Source of the DNA: Nitrospirota bacterium
GTDB lineage: Bacteria > Nitrospirota > Nitrospiria > Nitrospirales > UBA8639
Reading direction: 5' to 3'
Length of the DNA stretch: 33,611 nucleotides
NCBI GenBank assembly: GCA_003696975.1
Contig: RFGT01000017.1
Location: 1-33,611, forward strand
Shown: one piece after another, positions 8,894 to 17,137 of the stretch
Layout of the letters: the number at the start of each line of letters is the position of its first letter
Numbering within the stretch: position 1 is the stretch's first letter
The notes under the pieces: generated by a model
Seen by the model: the letters and a program-made list of their open reading frames with translations, nothing else
The model's database searches: none
Told to the model about the DNA's origin: nothing
Made by a program: the position numbers and the translations under genes

Positions 8894-10165
8894 TTACGAC
8901 GCCTTGGCTCGTGCAAGTGCCGTGTGACCGGTCATGATCTCTCGAACCCGACCGAGCCATGAGGAACTGGTTTTGCGTGGTGTCGCGGGGGCAAGAACTG
9001 TCTCGGCCATCTCCTGAAACGCCTTGGCGATAGCGGTGCGAGGTGCTGCCGTGATGACGGGCGTGCCATTGTTGATCGCACTACTCACCGTGGGATAGTC
9101 ATTAGGAATCGTCTGGAACGTTTTGAATTTTAAGGCTTCCTCCGTTTCTCGCAGGATCTCTTTTTCTGCGGGTGCATACCGATTGATGACGACTTTAATT
9201 TTGTCAGGCTCACATCCCGAACCCTTCAGTAAATCGAGGACGCGTTTGGTCCGATGCACCACGGGTACAATCAACGTAGAAACCACAAAGACCGTGGTGG
9301 CGGTTTCCAAGACTTTCTTGGCCGTGATGTCTAACACATGCCCGCAGTCCACCACGATATAGTCGAACAGAGAATGAAGCAATTTCAGTGTAGCCTCCAC
9401 GCATTCCGGCGTGAGGCGCCCGGAGCTGAGATCGTCATAGCCGGACGGCAACACATGCAATCCTGAATCGTGTTGGGCGAGGATTCGCATGAGCAAGGCC
9501 GTATCGAGACGCGAGACATCCGACCCAATGTCCCGAAAACTCGTGGTTGTCTGTAAATCAAAAAACAACGAAAGATCGCCAGAATGTTGATTAACCTCAG
9601 CGAGAACCACAGTCTGGTCTTGCCTCGCTTGCTGAAGTGAGAGGGCGACATTGGCCGCGATCGTGGTGGTGCCCACTCCTCCTTTTCCCCCGAAAACCGC
9701 TAGAATCTCCCCCATCTTTTGCCGGGCGGGTTCATGGGTTGAGGCCTGACAGCGATCGAGAAACTTTGACAGTGCCTTTATGACCTCATGAGGCTGGATG
9801 GGTTGCGGAAAGAACTCCTTCACTCCGGCCCGAAGTGCTTCTAGGAGAATGGAAGGATCCATATGAGATGCAGTGAGGAAAATTTCTCGCTGGTCTTCTT
9901 TGTTTCGCAGGATCGTGTGGATAAAGGAAAATGTCTGCGCAGGATCTTCGTCCAGCTCAAGGATGAGAAGCTTGGGCGCCTCTGCGTCTTGGGGAGATTT
10001 GAGGTAGAGTCCGCGCTGAGTGCGAATCGCCTCCTCAAAGACCTGCCGTGCTGATTCGGTTCTTACAGCGAGTTCAATCCCGATGCTTCCGTGGGATCGG
10101 CGAGAGGGCCGTGCCTGGTCCTTGTCCCCTTTCAATCGAACCGGTTTCCATTCTCGTTGGCTCAT
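8894..10165 (-). CDS. tadZ: TadZ/CpaE: MinD/ParA-like localisation ATPase of the Flp pilus
   Basis: This is a 423-residue protein with two parts. Residues ~30-135 look like an atypical receiver domain ('LLEALRAGVKEFFPQPIQP'). From ~155 there is a MinD/ParA-family ATPase with a deviant Walker A 'GGKGGVGTTT'. TadZ/CpaE proteins mark the cell pole or assembly site for the Tad machine. Within the ATPase, 'YIVVDCGHVLDITAKKVLE' matches the Walker B region. In the pseudo-receiver the canonical phosphoacceptor region reads 'LLILELDEDP', so phosphorylation is doubtful. The start overlaps the stop of the upstream lipoprotein gene by four bases (ATGA), with AGGAGGG just upstream, showing tight coupling. 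Confidence 0.95.
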   Translation of the reverse strand: MSQREWKPVRLKGDKDQARPSRRSHGSIGIELAVRTESARQVFEEAIRTQRGLYLKSPQDAEAPKLLILELDEDPAQTFSFIHTILRNKEDQREIFLTASHMDPSILLEALRAGVKEFFPQPIQPHEVIKALSKFLDRCQASTHEPARQKMGEILAVFGGKGGVGTTTIAANVALSLQQARQDQTVVLAEVNQHSGDLSLFFDLQTTTSFRDIGSDVSRLDTALLMRILAQHDSGLHVLPSGYDDLSSGRLTPECVEATLKLLHSLFDYIVVDCGHVLDITAKKVLETATTVFVVSTLIVPVVHRTKRVLDLLKGSGCEPDKIKVVINRYAPAEKEILRETEEALKFKTFQTIPNDYPTVSSAINNGTPVITAAPRTAIAKAFQEMAETVLAPATPRKTSSSWLGRVREIMTGHTALARAKAS

Positions 10166-10527
10166 GGCTTCCCTCCTCTCCTATTCGGGGTAGCAGTATA
10201 GGGAGGTTGTGTAAAGAATCCGCGATAGCGCGTGAATGCCTGATGGGCGGCTTGGCCATCTAGTGTTGTCACAGGGTCGAGGCTCACCTTTGCGTTGGGG
10301 TTCAAAATTTGGCGGTCTCGTGCAAGGCGGAACGAGTCGCCAAAATCTTCGGCGAGCACGGTTGGTCGCGTTGCATGCGGCCAAAGAATTTGATCGCTTT
10401 TATCCATGGCAATGGGGCGCTGCCATTCGTGGGGTGACATGATAGGCCACACCGTGCATCCACTCAGCACCATAATTAATGCCCCACTCACCGTCTGGAA
10501 GATTCTCTTATATGACATGTCTCGCAT
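10162..10527 (-). CDS. Small lipoprotein in the CpaD/RcpB position of the tad locus
   Basis: This is a 121-residue predicted lipoprotein with a short signal peptide ending in the lipobox 'VLSGC'. The mature part is short, with the blocks 'EDFGDSFRLARDRQILNP' and 'TLDGQAAHQAFTRYRGFF' that look conserved rather than low-complexity. It lies between the secretin gene and tadZ, where other tad loci encode CpaD or RcpB, an outer-membrane partner of the secretin. It is roughly half the length of a typical CpaD, and I cannot see CpaD homology directly. The role as a secretin accessory is inferred from position and lipidation. The start ATG has GAGG at 7-base spacing, and the end overlaps tadZ by four bases. 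Confidence 0.85.
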   Translation of the reverse strand: MRDMSYKRIFQTVSGALIMVLSGCTVWPIMSPHEWQRPIAMDKSDQILWPHATRPTVLAEDFGDSFRLARDRQILNPNAKVSLDPVTTLDGQAAHQAFTRYRGFFTQPPYTATPNRRGGKP

Positions 10528-10545
10528 GAGATTTCCTCACGTCGT

Positions 10546-12060
10546 TTACGGCACCAAATGTCCAAAAGGCCCCTCTAGTCCTCCCTCAATGGGTACAGGG
10601 AGAAGCTGTGGGGTGGATTCTTGTGCCACAAGTTGCTCATTGTTGCCGGATTCCGAACGCGGCTTTGACTGGCCATTGGATGCAGAGATGACTTTTTTGG
10701 CTCCTTCCATATAACCCATCAGCATAAATTCAAAATCATTCGGCTCGAGGTAGGAATCCGTTGGAAGAGATTGAGTCTTGATGTCCAATGGTTTGACCAG
10801 GCGTGGTGTTACGATGACCACCAGCTCCGTTTCATTCTTCTGAAAGGAGGAACTCCGAAACAACGCTCCCAGGATGGGAATGTCGCCCAAGACCGGGTAT
10901 TTGTTGATGGCCTCTTTCACATTGTCTTGAATGAGTCCGGCAATGGCAAAGCTTTGACCATCTTTGAGCTCGATGACGGTTTCCGCTCTGCGCATGGTAA
11001 TCGCCGGAACCGTGATGCCGCCGGTCACGCTGATACCGCCGGAAAAATCCAGTTCTGAAACTTCCGGGGCCACCTTCATACTGATTCGACCATTGCTCAA
11101 CACAATAGGGCTAAAGTTAAGCCGCACCCCGAATTTCTTGAATTTGATCGTCGTCACACCAAACGATTGCGGAACCGGGATGGGAAATTCTCCGCCGGCC
11201 AAGAAGCTTGCCTCCTGGCCGCTTAACGCCACCAAAGTGGGCTCGGCCAGTACTTTCGTCAGATTGTTTTGTTTCAAGGCATCGATGAATCCTGTCCAAG
11301 TCATGTTGCCGCTTGCGACACGGAACAGGAAGTTGGGAGTAAAAATGAAGCCGAATGGATCAGCGCCTCCACTAGCCGAATCAAGCGTCGCACTTTTCAA
11401 GGGTACCACAGTGCTGAGGCTGTTCAAGGTGGTGACCCCAAACCCGTTTCCATCATTTCTCACAATTCCAAAGTTGACGCCAAGCCGCTTCAGAAGACTT
11501 CGTTGCATTTCAGCGACGCGGACTTCCAGCATGACCTGTTGGACGCCTGAGACCTGCAAGAGATTTTTCACCTTCTTCGGGGCGTAGGTTTCCGCCAGTT
11601 CCACCACTTGGGTGACGATGTCCGGACCGGAAACCGAGCCGGAGAGCGTGATGTAGTCGTGACTGCCGCGCACCTTGATATTTGTTTCCTCGGGAAACAA
11701 TTCGTGGATTTGCGCTTTCAACCGACTGAGCTCGGGCGTGACGATGAGATCATACATGGCGAAGACCTTTCCTGCCTTGTCCCAAAAGATCAGCGTTGTC
11801 GCCCCGATGGTTTTGGCAAATACGTAGACTTGGGTCGTGGAGAGAACAAGGGCTTCGGCAATCTCAGGGTTAGCTAATGAAGCACGCTTGATCGGACGAT
11901 CGCTGTTCAACACGATAGACTTCCCTACGACCAATTCCAGTTCCTGGGGAGCCTCCATGGCCGTGATCTGTTGGGTCAGTGCAACCGTCTGAGGAGGATC
12001 AAGTCCCAACAACGCGAGTGCCATGCAACTCACTGTCCAGAAAAACACACAATGTCTCAT
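10546..12060 (-). CDS. rcpA: RcpA/CpaC: outer-membrane secretin of the Flp pilus
   Basis: This is a 504-residue secretin with a Sec signal peptide. An N-terminal domain ('ELVVGKSIVLNSDRPIKRAS', 'FAKTIGATTLIFWDKAGKVF') of the pilus-formation/T2SS-N type comes first. A BON-like segment follows ('LSGSVSGPDIVTQVVELAET'), then the secretin homology domain ('GEFPIPVPQSFG', 'PVLGDIPILGALFRSSSFQK', 'LVVIVTPRLVKPL'). It forms the outer-membrane channel through which the Flp pilus exits. It lies between rcpC and the small lipoprotein, the usual order. The Shine-Dalgarno is weak (AAGAG), so expression may rely on the 52-base spacer after rcpC or on internal initiation. Confidence 0.96.
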   Translation of the reverse strand: MRHCVFFWTVSCMALALLGLDPPQTVALTQQITAMEAPQELELVVGKSIVLNSDRPIKRASLANPEIAEALVLSTTQVYVFAKTIGATTLIFWDKAGKVFAMYDLIVTPELSRLKAQIHELFPEETNIKVRGSHDYITLSGSVSGPDIVTQVVELAETYAPKKVKNLLQVSGVQQVMLEVRVAEMQRSLLKRLGVNFGIVRNDGNGFGVTTLNSLSTVVPLKSATLDSASGGADPFGFIFTPNFLFRVASGNMTWTGFIDALKQNNLTKVLAEPTLVALSGQEASFLAGGEFPIPVPQSFGVTTIKFKKFGVRLNFSPIVLSNGRISMKVAPEVSELDFSGGISVTGGITVPAITMRRAETVIELKDGQSFAIAGLIQDNVKEAINKYPVLGDIPILGALFRSSSFQKNETELVVIVTPRLVKPLDIKTQSLPTDSYLEPNDFEFMLMGYMEGAKKVISASNGQSKPRSESGNNEQLVAQESTPQLLPVPIEGGLEGPFGHLVP

Positions 12061-12112
12061 AATCTGTGCTCTTTCATTGCTGATGATCTATCACCTAGCT
12101 GATAGACTTGGT

Positions 12113-12937
12113 TCAAAATTTCACGAGTGTTCTCCTTCCTCCTGCAATGATCTCGACACGCTCCCGGCGGCTCCGGCGCGTCTGGGGATTTGTGGGCTTG
12201 GGACGATAGGAGGAAATGAGAGTACGGTTTGTGGCCCCTTTGGTCAGCTCGGGTTTTGTATTCAATGGGCTCCGTAGCGCGAGTCGCAATTTTCCCTCGT
12301 TTGAGGCCAATGCCAACTTTTCCGCTTCCTTGAGTGAGACCTCAACGGTGATCACTTTTACGGGTTTAGGCTTTTCGCCGGGCCCTTGTCGCTCCATCTG
12401 GGTTCCCGTGGCCAGCACAAGTGTGTTCTCTAGAACAGTCTTTGTGATCGTCCCACCCCGTCGGCGAGGATTTTTCAAGGTCACCATGATATCCACGCGG
12501 TCACCAGGTTTAACAAATCCGGGCAGTCCAACGACCTCATCCACGCGGACGGCCATAGCGCGTTTGTCAGGGCTCAAGATTCCCACCACCCCTCCATGCC
12601 GGACGTCCTGCGGTGCGAGCTTGGATTCGAGAATGGGCTCATACTGGTTGAGTGGTGTGAGCACGATACGTCCTATTAATGCCTTGGGATCTTGGAACGC
12701 CCCTTCAGGAACATAAGTGTCCGGATAGTCCACAACATGAATCATGTCTGGAGTGAGAGGGGTGCCCCATGCAATAGCTGTACTGGCGACTGCAACTGGC
12801 ACGCCCGTCCGCTGGACCTCTTCCGCCTGAACGGGCTCGGGACTTTGCTGCTCCAGCCATCGATAGGTCAGAATGGTGGTGCCCAGACCTATGGCGAGTG
12901 CCAAGCCAAGAAACAGCACAGAACGATTCTGAAACAT
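12113..12937 (-). CDS. rcpC: RcpC/CpaB: Flp pilus assembly protein with SAF domain
   Basis: This is a 274-residue protein with one N-terminal membrane helix ('VLFLGLALAIGLGTTILTYR'). It continues into a periplasmic SAF domain ('VAVASTAIAWGTPLTPDMIH') and the RcpC/CpaB core ('MAVRVDEVVGLPGFVKPGDR', 'VDIMVTLKNP'). RcpC is a periplasmic component of the Tad machine needed for proper pilus display. The basic C-terminal tail contains 'RRSRRERVEIIAGG', a feature seen in some CpaB proteins. GGAGG sits about ten bases before the ATG. A 174-base spacer with small hairpins separates it from tadV, so a second transcript could start here. Confidence 0.94.
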   Translation of the reverse strand: MFQNRSVLFLGLALAIGLGTTILTYRWLEQQSPEPVQAEEVQRTGVPVAVASTAIAWGTPLTPDMIHVVDYPDTYVPEGAFQDPKALIGRIVLTPLNQYEPILESKLAPQDVRHGGVVGILSPDKRAMAVRVDEVVGLPGFVKPGDRVDIMVTLKNPRRRGGTITKTVLENTLVLATGTQMERQGPGEKPKPVKVITVEVSLKEAEKLALASNEGKLRLALRSPLNTKPELTKGATNRTLISSYRPKPTNPQTRRSRRERVEIIAGGRRTLVKF

Positions 12938-13091
12938 TGAAGGCGTTCCTCCCTCTAAGGGTTGAGCCGATCAGAAAAAATGGCCAGACGTGGGGCCATC
13001 CCCTTTATCGGTTGAACTATTGATGACTTTAGAGAAAATGCTGATGGTTGCGAACGGGACCGCGATAGCGGCAAACCACTAAGCTGTGAGG

Positions 13092-13107
13092 AGGGTCGAT
13101 GGACCCT
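13092..13107 (-). other. Small perfect hairpin after tadV
   Basis: AGGGTC, a four-base loop and GACCCT form a perfect 6-bp stem just past the tadV stop codon. It is followed on the minus strand by a CCGC/GCGG mini-stem and then by an unremarkable spacer before rcpC. It may stabilise a processed mRNA end; there is no T-tract, so a true terminator is unlikely. Confidence 0.3.
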
Positions 13108-13111
13108 GTGA

Positions 13112-13642
13112 TCAAGCAATTCCCAACCAGTACCATGCTTTGTAGGTCAGAGTCCCCAACGCGATTACTAGTCCATAACGCAATTTGGGTTGCGACGAAG
13201 AAGACGAGTCAGCAAAAGCCACGCGGACCTTTCCTGTGAGAAGCAGGGTCTTGCCAATCAGGCCAATCCAGCAAAAAGTTCCCTTGATCCCGGCGTGGTG
13301 GATCATCATACCAATGGCATACACGCCACCTAACAACGCCGTCATTAAAAACACCAGAAAGACATCCATGGGGCCGAGAAATGCACCCACTGCCCCGAGC
13401 AGTTTCACATCGCCGGCCGCCATGCCACCGAGCATGTAAAAACCGAGCAGGAGTCCTATGCCGAGAAACAGCCCTTCGGCACTGAAGAGAAATCCAGAGG
13501 CGCCATGCATGAGCGTGTGGCCGATTACTCCCGTCAACATCGCTGGAAACGTGAGGATGTTGGGAATTTTGTGCCAGCGCCAATCCGTGACAGCCGCACA
13601 CAGCACAACACTGGTGACCAATACGCTCAGAGCTAGTTCCAT
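13112..13642 (-). CDS. tadV: TadV/CpaA: type IV prepilin peptidase
   Basis: This is a 176-residue polytopic membrane aspartyl protease of the A24 family, the short TadV/CpaA type lacking the N-methyltransferase domain of PilD. Both catalytic aspartates are visible: D20 in 'TDWRWHKIPN' and D78 in 'MAAGDVKLLG'. It should cleave the leader peptides of the Flp pilins and of the TadE/TadF pseudopilins encoded in the same locus. It starts three bases after the stop of the second flp gene, so pilin and processing enzyme are probably translated from one mRNA. Length is normal for TadV. Confidence 0.95.
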   Translation of the reverse strand: MELALSVLVTSVVLCAAVTDWRWHKIPNILTFPAMLTGVIGHTLMHGASGFLFSAEGLFLGIGLLLGFYMLGGMAAGDVKLLGAVGAFLGPMDVFLVFLMTALLGGVYAIGMMIHHAGIKGTFCWIGLIGKTLLLTGKVRVAFADSSSSSQPKLRYGLVIALGTLTYKAWYWLGIA

Positions 13643-13645
13643 TCT

Positions 13646-13840
13646 CTAACTGCCGCTTCCTCCTCCTGTCCCTCCTGGGAATCCATCGATAGCGGTCATA
13701 AAGAGTTGGATCACCATTTGGGAAACGTTAAACAAAGCTGTTACAATCGCCGCGGCAATAAACGAGGAGAGAATTGCATATTCCAATGCCGTGGCCCCCT
13801 CTTCCTCGAACACAAACTGTCTGATTGCCTGGAGAATCAT
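13646..13840 (-). CDS. Second Flp-type pilin
   Basis: This is a 64-residue Flp-family prepilin. A short charged leader ('ILQAIRQFVFEEEG') precedes the class IVb cleavage site and the 'ATALEYAILSSFIAAAIVTA' hydrophobic segment, with the Glu-Tyr pair at +5/+6 expected for Flp. The C-terminus is Gly/Ser-rich ('GGTGGGSGS'), like the first Flp in this locus. The ORF track starts 14 codons early; the ATG at 13840 has AAAGGAG five bases upstream. It lies between tadG and tadV, far from the main flp at the head of the locus. Its sequence differs enough from the first (a 'SQMVIQLFMTAIDGFPGG' tail) to suggest a specialised or minor pilin. Confidence 0.93.
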   Translation of the reverse strand: MILQAIRQFVFEEEGATALEYAILSSFIAAAIVTALFNVSQMVIQLFMTAIDGFPGGTGGGSGS

Positions 13841-13930
13841 GTGCGCTCCTTTTGCTCGTCTCATGCGGGAAGGACGATCCATGGTTTGGCTCCATAGACC
13901 GTCCCGTTATCCGTTTCACTGTGGTGGCTA

Positions 13931-15316
13931 TCATTGAATAAGCCGCAACTTGATATTCGTGGCAATTTTTTGAAACAGGGCTTCGAGTTCCGCCGAATCG
14001 GGTGTGTAATATTCAAATGCCGGCCCGCTGGCGATCGCACTTAAAAACTCCTGATCGACATTACCAAGCCCAATGGTATAGATCTTTACTCCCTTCGCCT
14101 TAAGCTCCGCCGCATGATCAATGGCCATTTGTTTGGTAATGGCTTCGGCATAATTTTTCATCCGCCACTTGCTGATGTTGCACTGCTCAGGATCCGAGGT
14201 ATTCAACAAATCGACATAGTAGACATCGAGAAACTCGCTATATCCTGAGACCCCATACACTGGATCCTCCAAAACCCACCATTTGGTATTGTAATACCCT
14301 TTGGGTGGAGACCCCGACTGACATGAGGTTGAACTCTTGGGTAGGCCATCGCCTGTTCTATACTGGTATACATTCAAATAGGTAAATTGCTCGTCTGGCT
14401 TCATGAGCCGAATATTCCAATCTGCCGCATAGCCGACCGCGTCGTAATCGACCCCGTTTCTTGTGAACATGCCACGGAAGGCCGTGGGATTGCCATCCGA
14501 GAAGAAAATGAGGAATTGCTGGACCCGCTCGTCACCGGGCACGCCGGTCTGGTCGGTAAACCCATAGGGACCGTCGGCCTGATCAAGTGCGTCCTCGGTA
14601 TTGGTCCCTCCGCTGGCGACGAGACTGTCGATGGCGGCCTTCATGGGTTGAACGAAATTGGGCCCCAACGGGAATTTAACTTCCACACCCGAAGCGAAGG
14701 CGATTAACGCAAACTTGTCATTTGCTTGGGTTTGAGTAAAGAAATCGAGAAAACTTTTGGCGGCCACCTTCAGATCTTCGATAGGCTGCCCAGCCATGGA
14801 CCCTGATTCATCTAAGACCATGACAATCTCGACATCTCGCTGCTGCGCAGCCCCAAATGCGCTTACGCCGGTCGTCGTTAGTGGATTTTCTTGGCCTACA
14901 GGCGGCTCACCGGCAAAGGCTTGAGCAATCTGGTTGAGCACGTTGGCGCTGGCGGTCACATAGACTTTCCCTTGTTCGCCGATCGTTCCCGTGATCTGAA
15001 CGGTCCCATCAGTTCCGAACAGGCCGGGTTTGAAATTCGCTTGCCCGACTTGTGTCATCAGGGTTTCAGCGTTGACATAGGGGTTGGAGATATTTTTGGC
15101 GCCAACCAGGGCGGCGGCATCCACGGCTTTAGACAATTCTGCACGGACCACATACCAGCGCCCTACCTCGATACCTAGAGCGATAAAGCCTAGCATGGTC
15201 AACAAACTGAAAGCCATTGTGACCATGAACGCTCCCCGCTGATTGCCTAATGCGTGAAAGCCATGGTGCTGAGAAGAGTGTTGGTTCCTATGGCAAATGT
15301 TCTTGAATCGCTTCAT
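13931..15316 (-). CDS. tadG: TadG-like protein with von Willebrand factor A domain
   Basis: This is a 461-residue protein. After a basic N-terminus comes a TadE/TadG-like pseudopilin segment ('RGAFMVTMAFSLLTMLGFIA'). A putative Tad-domain region follows ('AVDAAALVGAK'), then a VWA domain from about residue 160. The metal-ion-dependent adhesion site is complete: 'VLDESGSM' (DxSxS), 'SGGTNTEDALDQAD' and 'FFSDGNPT'. TadG proteins are exported and membrane-anchored, and are thought to contribute to adhesion or pilus anchoring. The ORF track begins 24 codons too early; the ATG at 15316 has GAGG at 6-base spacing. A gene-free spacer of 192 bases precedes it. The VWA insert of ~260 residues has two Cys-containing segments that could form disulfides. 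Confidence 0.92.
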   Translation of the reverse strand: MKRFKNICHRNQHSSQHHGFHALGNQRGAFMVTMAFSLLTMLGFIALGIEVGRWYVVRAELSKAVDAAALVGAKNISNPYVNAETLMTQVGQANFKPGLFGTDGTVQITGTIGEQGKVYVTASANVLNQIAQAFAGEPPVGQENPLTTTGVSAFGAAQQRDVEIVMVLDESGSMAGQPIEDLKVAAKSFLDFFTQTQANDKFALIAFASGVEVKFPLGPNFVQPMKAAIDSLVASGGTNTEDALDQADGPYGFTDQTGVPGDERVQQFLIFFSDGNPTAFRGMFTRNGVDYDAVGYAADWNIRLMKPDEQFTYLNVYQYRTGDGLPKSSTSCQSGSPPKGYYNTKWWVLEDPVYGVSGYSEFLDVYYVDLLNTSDPEQCNISKWRMKNYAEAITKQMAIDHAAELKAKGVKIYTIGLGNVDQEFLSAIASGPAFEYYTPDSAELEALFQKIATNIKLRLIQ

Positions 15317-15508
15317 GTGCAACCTCATCAAACAACGGACACTCGATGAATGTTCCCTGTACCGCCGCGACGCACGGGCGCAGTTCATAAGGGGCGCAGG
15401 TGAGTCAATAGCCGGTTCAGGTCACAAAGGTTTCCTCTGTTTGTTCAACGACGGCAAGATAAGCAACGACAACATGACCAACATTGTGCACCTGTCAAGA
15501 CAAGAATG

Positions 15509-16108
15509 TTAGAAAATCGCTGTACTCCCAATGAGCATGGCATCGGGGATATTGTCAGCGTCAGTGTCGATATTGAGCAGTGGTTGTCCCGAGTTATCCA
15601 GAAGATTTTCCAACGGGGTGAGCGGCTTGTGCGCATAGAACACTTTGACGACTGTGAATTGAGACAGGGGAGAGGTCTGGATTGTGTCATCGAATTTCAA
15701 CAGATCGTACAAATTCTGCGGGAGGTCACATGTGGCGCTCATCGCTGGAGAGACCACGGCCTCCCCTGAAAGTGTGCCGCTCTCTTGTACGGTGCAAACA
15801 GGATCAGGAGCTGCTGCGGATTCTCCCGCATCCACTTTGGCAATGTAGATCTTGTACAGTTCAGGATGGGTTTCGAACTCCAGTGGCGCGCTGGACGCTG
15901 CAAGGAGGTTCAACAAATCGGGGCCGTTTTTTAAGTCGCGAGAAGCCAGGCTTCCCCCCTCACGGCTGATGTTGGTGACCACAGCTTGCGCCTGAATGAG
16001 TGAACCGAAGTCGATAATGACGAAGGCCATGATCAGCAACATGCTGGCCACAACGGCAAATTCAAGGGTGGCCATACCTTTTTGTGACTGTATACGCGGT
16101 GTACCCAT
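15509..16108 (-). CDS. TadE/TadF-family minor pseudopilin
   Basis: This is a 199-residue protein with the TadE-like signature right after the N-terminus: 'KGMATLEFAVVASMLLIMAF'. This is a prepilin-like cleavage site with a Glu at the expected position, so it should be processed by TadV. The remainder is a periplasmic domain ending in 'DTDADNIPDAMLIGS', an Asp-rich stretch reminiscent of calcium-binding loops. It lies 6 bases after the preceding tadE stop, whose last codons contain AGGAGG, indicating coupling. By position it corresponds to tadF; sequence alone does not separate tadE from tadF. Confidence 0.88.
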   Translation of the reverse strand: MGTPRIQSQKGMATLEFAVVASMLLIMAFVIIDFGSLIQAQAVVTNISREGGSLASRDLKNGPDLLNLLAASSAPLEFETHPELYKIYIAKVDAGESAAAPDPVCTVQESGTLSGEAVVSPAMSATCDLPQNLYDLLKFDDTIQTSPLSQFTVVKVFYAHKPLTPLENLLDNSGQPLLNIDTDADNIPDAMLIGSTAIF

Positions 16109-16114
16109 ATGGTT

Positions 16115-16642
16115 TCATACCTCCTGAAACAATTCATTCCGATATGTCCCTTCAGCCCAGAGCGTGATATGCCCATCATTAGAAAACAATTGTCCAATAA
16201 GGGGGATAAGGAACTCATGCTCATAGCTGGTTTTGATCCGCATGTAATCGGCAGGATTGCCGGCATTGGGTGCTAGCGTCTCCCACCCTGTAGGATCTTC
16301 ATAGTTACTGCCGACCTTGAAGATCCAAACTTGGACGGCATTTGGATCCATGGCTAAGCTGGCTTTTTCTTTGATGGTCTGGATGATTGATTCTTCACGG
16401 GAGAGGGGATTGCCTTGGTCGTCCATCAATGTCTCGCCGACAAGCGCCAACCGCATGCCCTCTCGTGTAGCGAACTGCAAAGTATGTTGATGGAAGAAAT
16501 ACCAGCCAAATTCCATGATCCCTGTCAGCAACAAGAAGAACGGGAGTATCAGGAACGCCATTTCTACGGTCAAATTTCCGCTTTGATAGCGCCAATGGGA
16601 TGTGCTAGGTTGTCTCCATATCTTGTTCCGTGGCACGTTCAT
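16115..16642 (-). CDS. tadE: TadE-family minor pseudopilin
   Basis: This is a 175-residue protein with a prepilin-like N-terminus: a basic leader, then 'GNLTVEMAFLILPFFLLLTG'. A TadE core follows ('HQHTLQFATREGMRLALVG'). TadE and TadF are pseudopilins processed by TadV and needed for Flp pilus biogenesis. The ATG at 16642 has GAGG at 8-base spacing. It is the first gene after the flp-proximal hairpin, and so the first machinery gene of the locus. Confidence 0.92.
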   Translation of the reverse strand: MNVPRNKIWRQPSTSHWRYQSGNLTVEMAFLILPFFLLLTGIMEFGWYFFHQHTLQFATREGMRLALVGETLMDDQGNPLSREESIIQTIKEKASLAMDPNAVQVWIFKVGSNYEDPTGWETLAPNAGNPADYMRIKTSYEHEFLIPLIGQLFSNDGHITLWAEGTYRNELFQEV

Positions 16643-16789
16643 AAGAACATCCTCACTTAATAGCCACTAACACGTCCTCGCTTTCAGTCTCGGTCATTGA
16701 GATGGAAAACGAAGCAGTGGACCAGCATGATTCTTGTATTCTCTTATTCTTTCTGTGATTCTGTAGATATCTCGAATATGCCCGGGTAG

Positions 16790-16823
16790 CGGGGCTATCC
16801 GGCTGAAACATCGGATAGCCCCG
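16790..16823 (-). terminator. Strong hairpin without T-tract after flp (attenuator or mRNA stabiliser)
   Basis: A perfect 12-bp inverted repeat, CGGGGCTATCCG and CGGATAGCCCCG around a 10-base loop, lies 33 bases after the flp stop and 147 bases before tadE. No run of Ts follows the stem on either strand, so full intrinsic termination is unlikely. Such hairpins after a major pilin gene usually give partial termination or protect the upstream message from 3' exonucleases, letting pilin be made in excess over the assembly machinery. That role is inferred. Confidence 0.75.
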
Positions 16824-16855
16824 TCCGGTTCTAGTGCTACGCTAAGAATTGGGGA

Positions 16856-17044
16856 TCAGCTCCCGCTTCCTCCGCCGGCCGCTGAGCCGATGGTGTTGGC
16901 TACATTGGTGAAAGCAGTATTTAGAGAACCTTGTAAGAGTTGGACCGCCGTGACGATCCCGGCAGCGATCAAAGCTGCCAGCAATCCGTATTCCAAGGCG
17001 GTAGCTCCCTCTTCATCGTGTAAAAATTGCATGATAGACCTCAT
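16856..17044 (-). CDS. flp: Flp: major pilin of the Tad pilus
   Basis: This is a 62-residue Flp prepilin with a short leader ('MRSIMQFLHDEEG'), the class IVb cleavage site, then 'ATALEYGLLAALIAAGIVTA' with the Glu-Tyr pair. An amphipathic tail ends in 'GGGSGS'. Length and sequence are typical for major Flp pilins. The ATG at 17044 has AAAGGAG at 7-base spacing; the ORF-track start lies seven codons upstream, inside the leader. It is the first conventional gene after a c-di-GMP-I riboswitch and is followed by a strong hairpin, both suited to a regulated, highly expressed pilin. Confidence 0.96.
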   Translation of the reverse strand: MRSIMQFLHDEEGATALEYGLLAALIAAGIVTAVQLLQGSLNTAFTNVANTIGSAAGGGSGS

Positions 17045-17137
17045 AGGACATCTCCTTTCGGGCACAATGGGCTAGACATTCGTCGGTAGGATGTGGCCCT
17101 GTTTTTCATCGCTACCAACTGTCCCCTTGACGCTATT

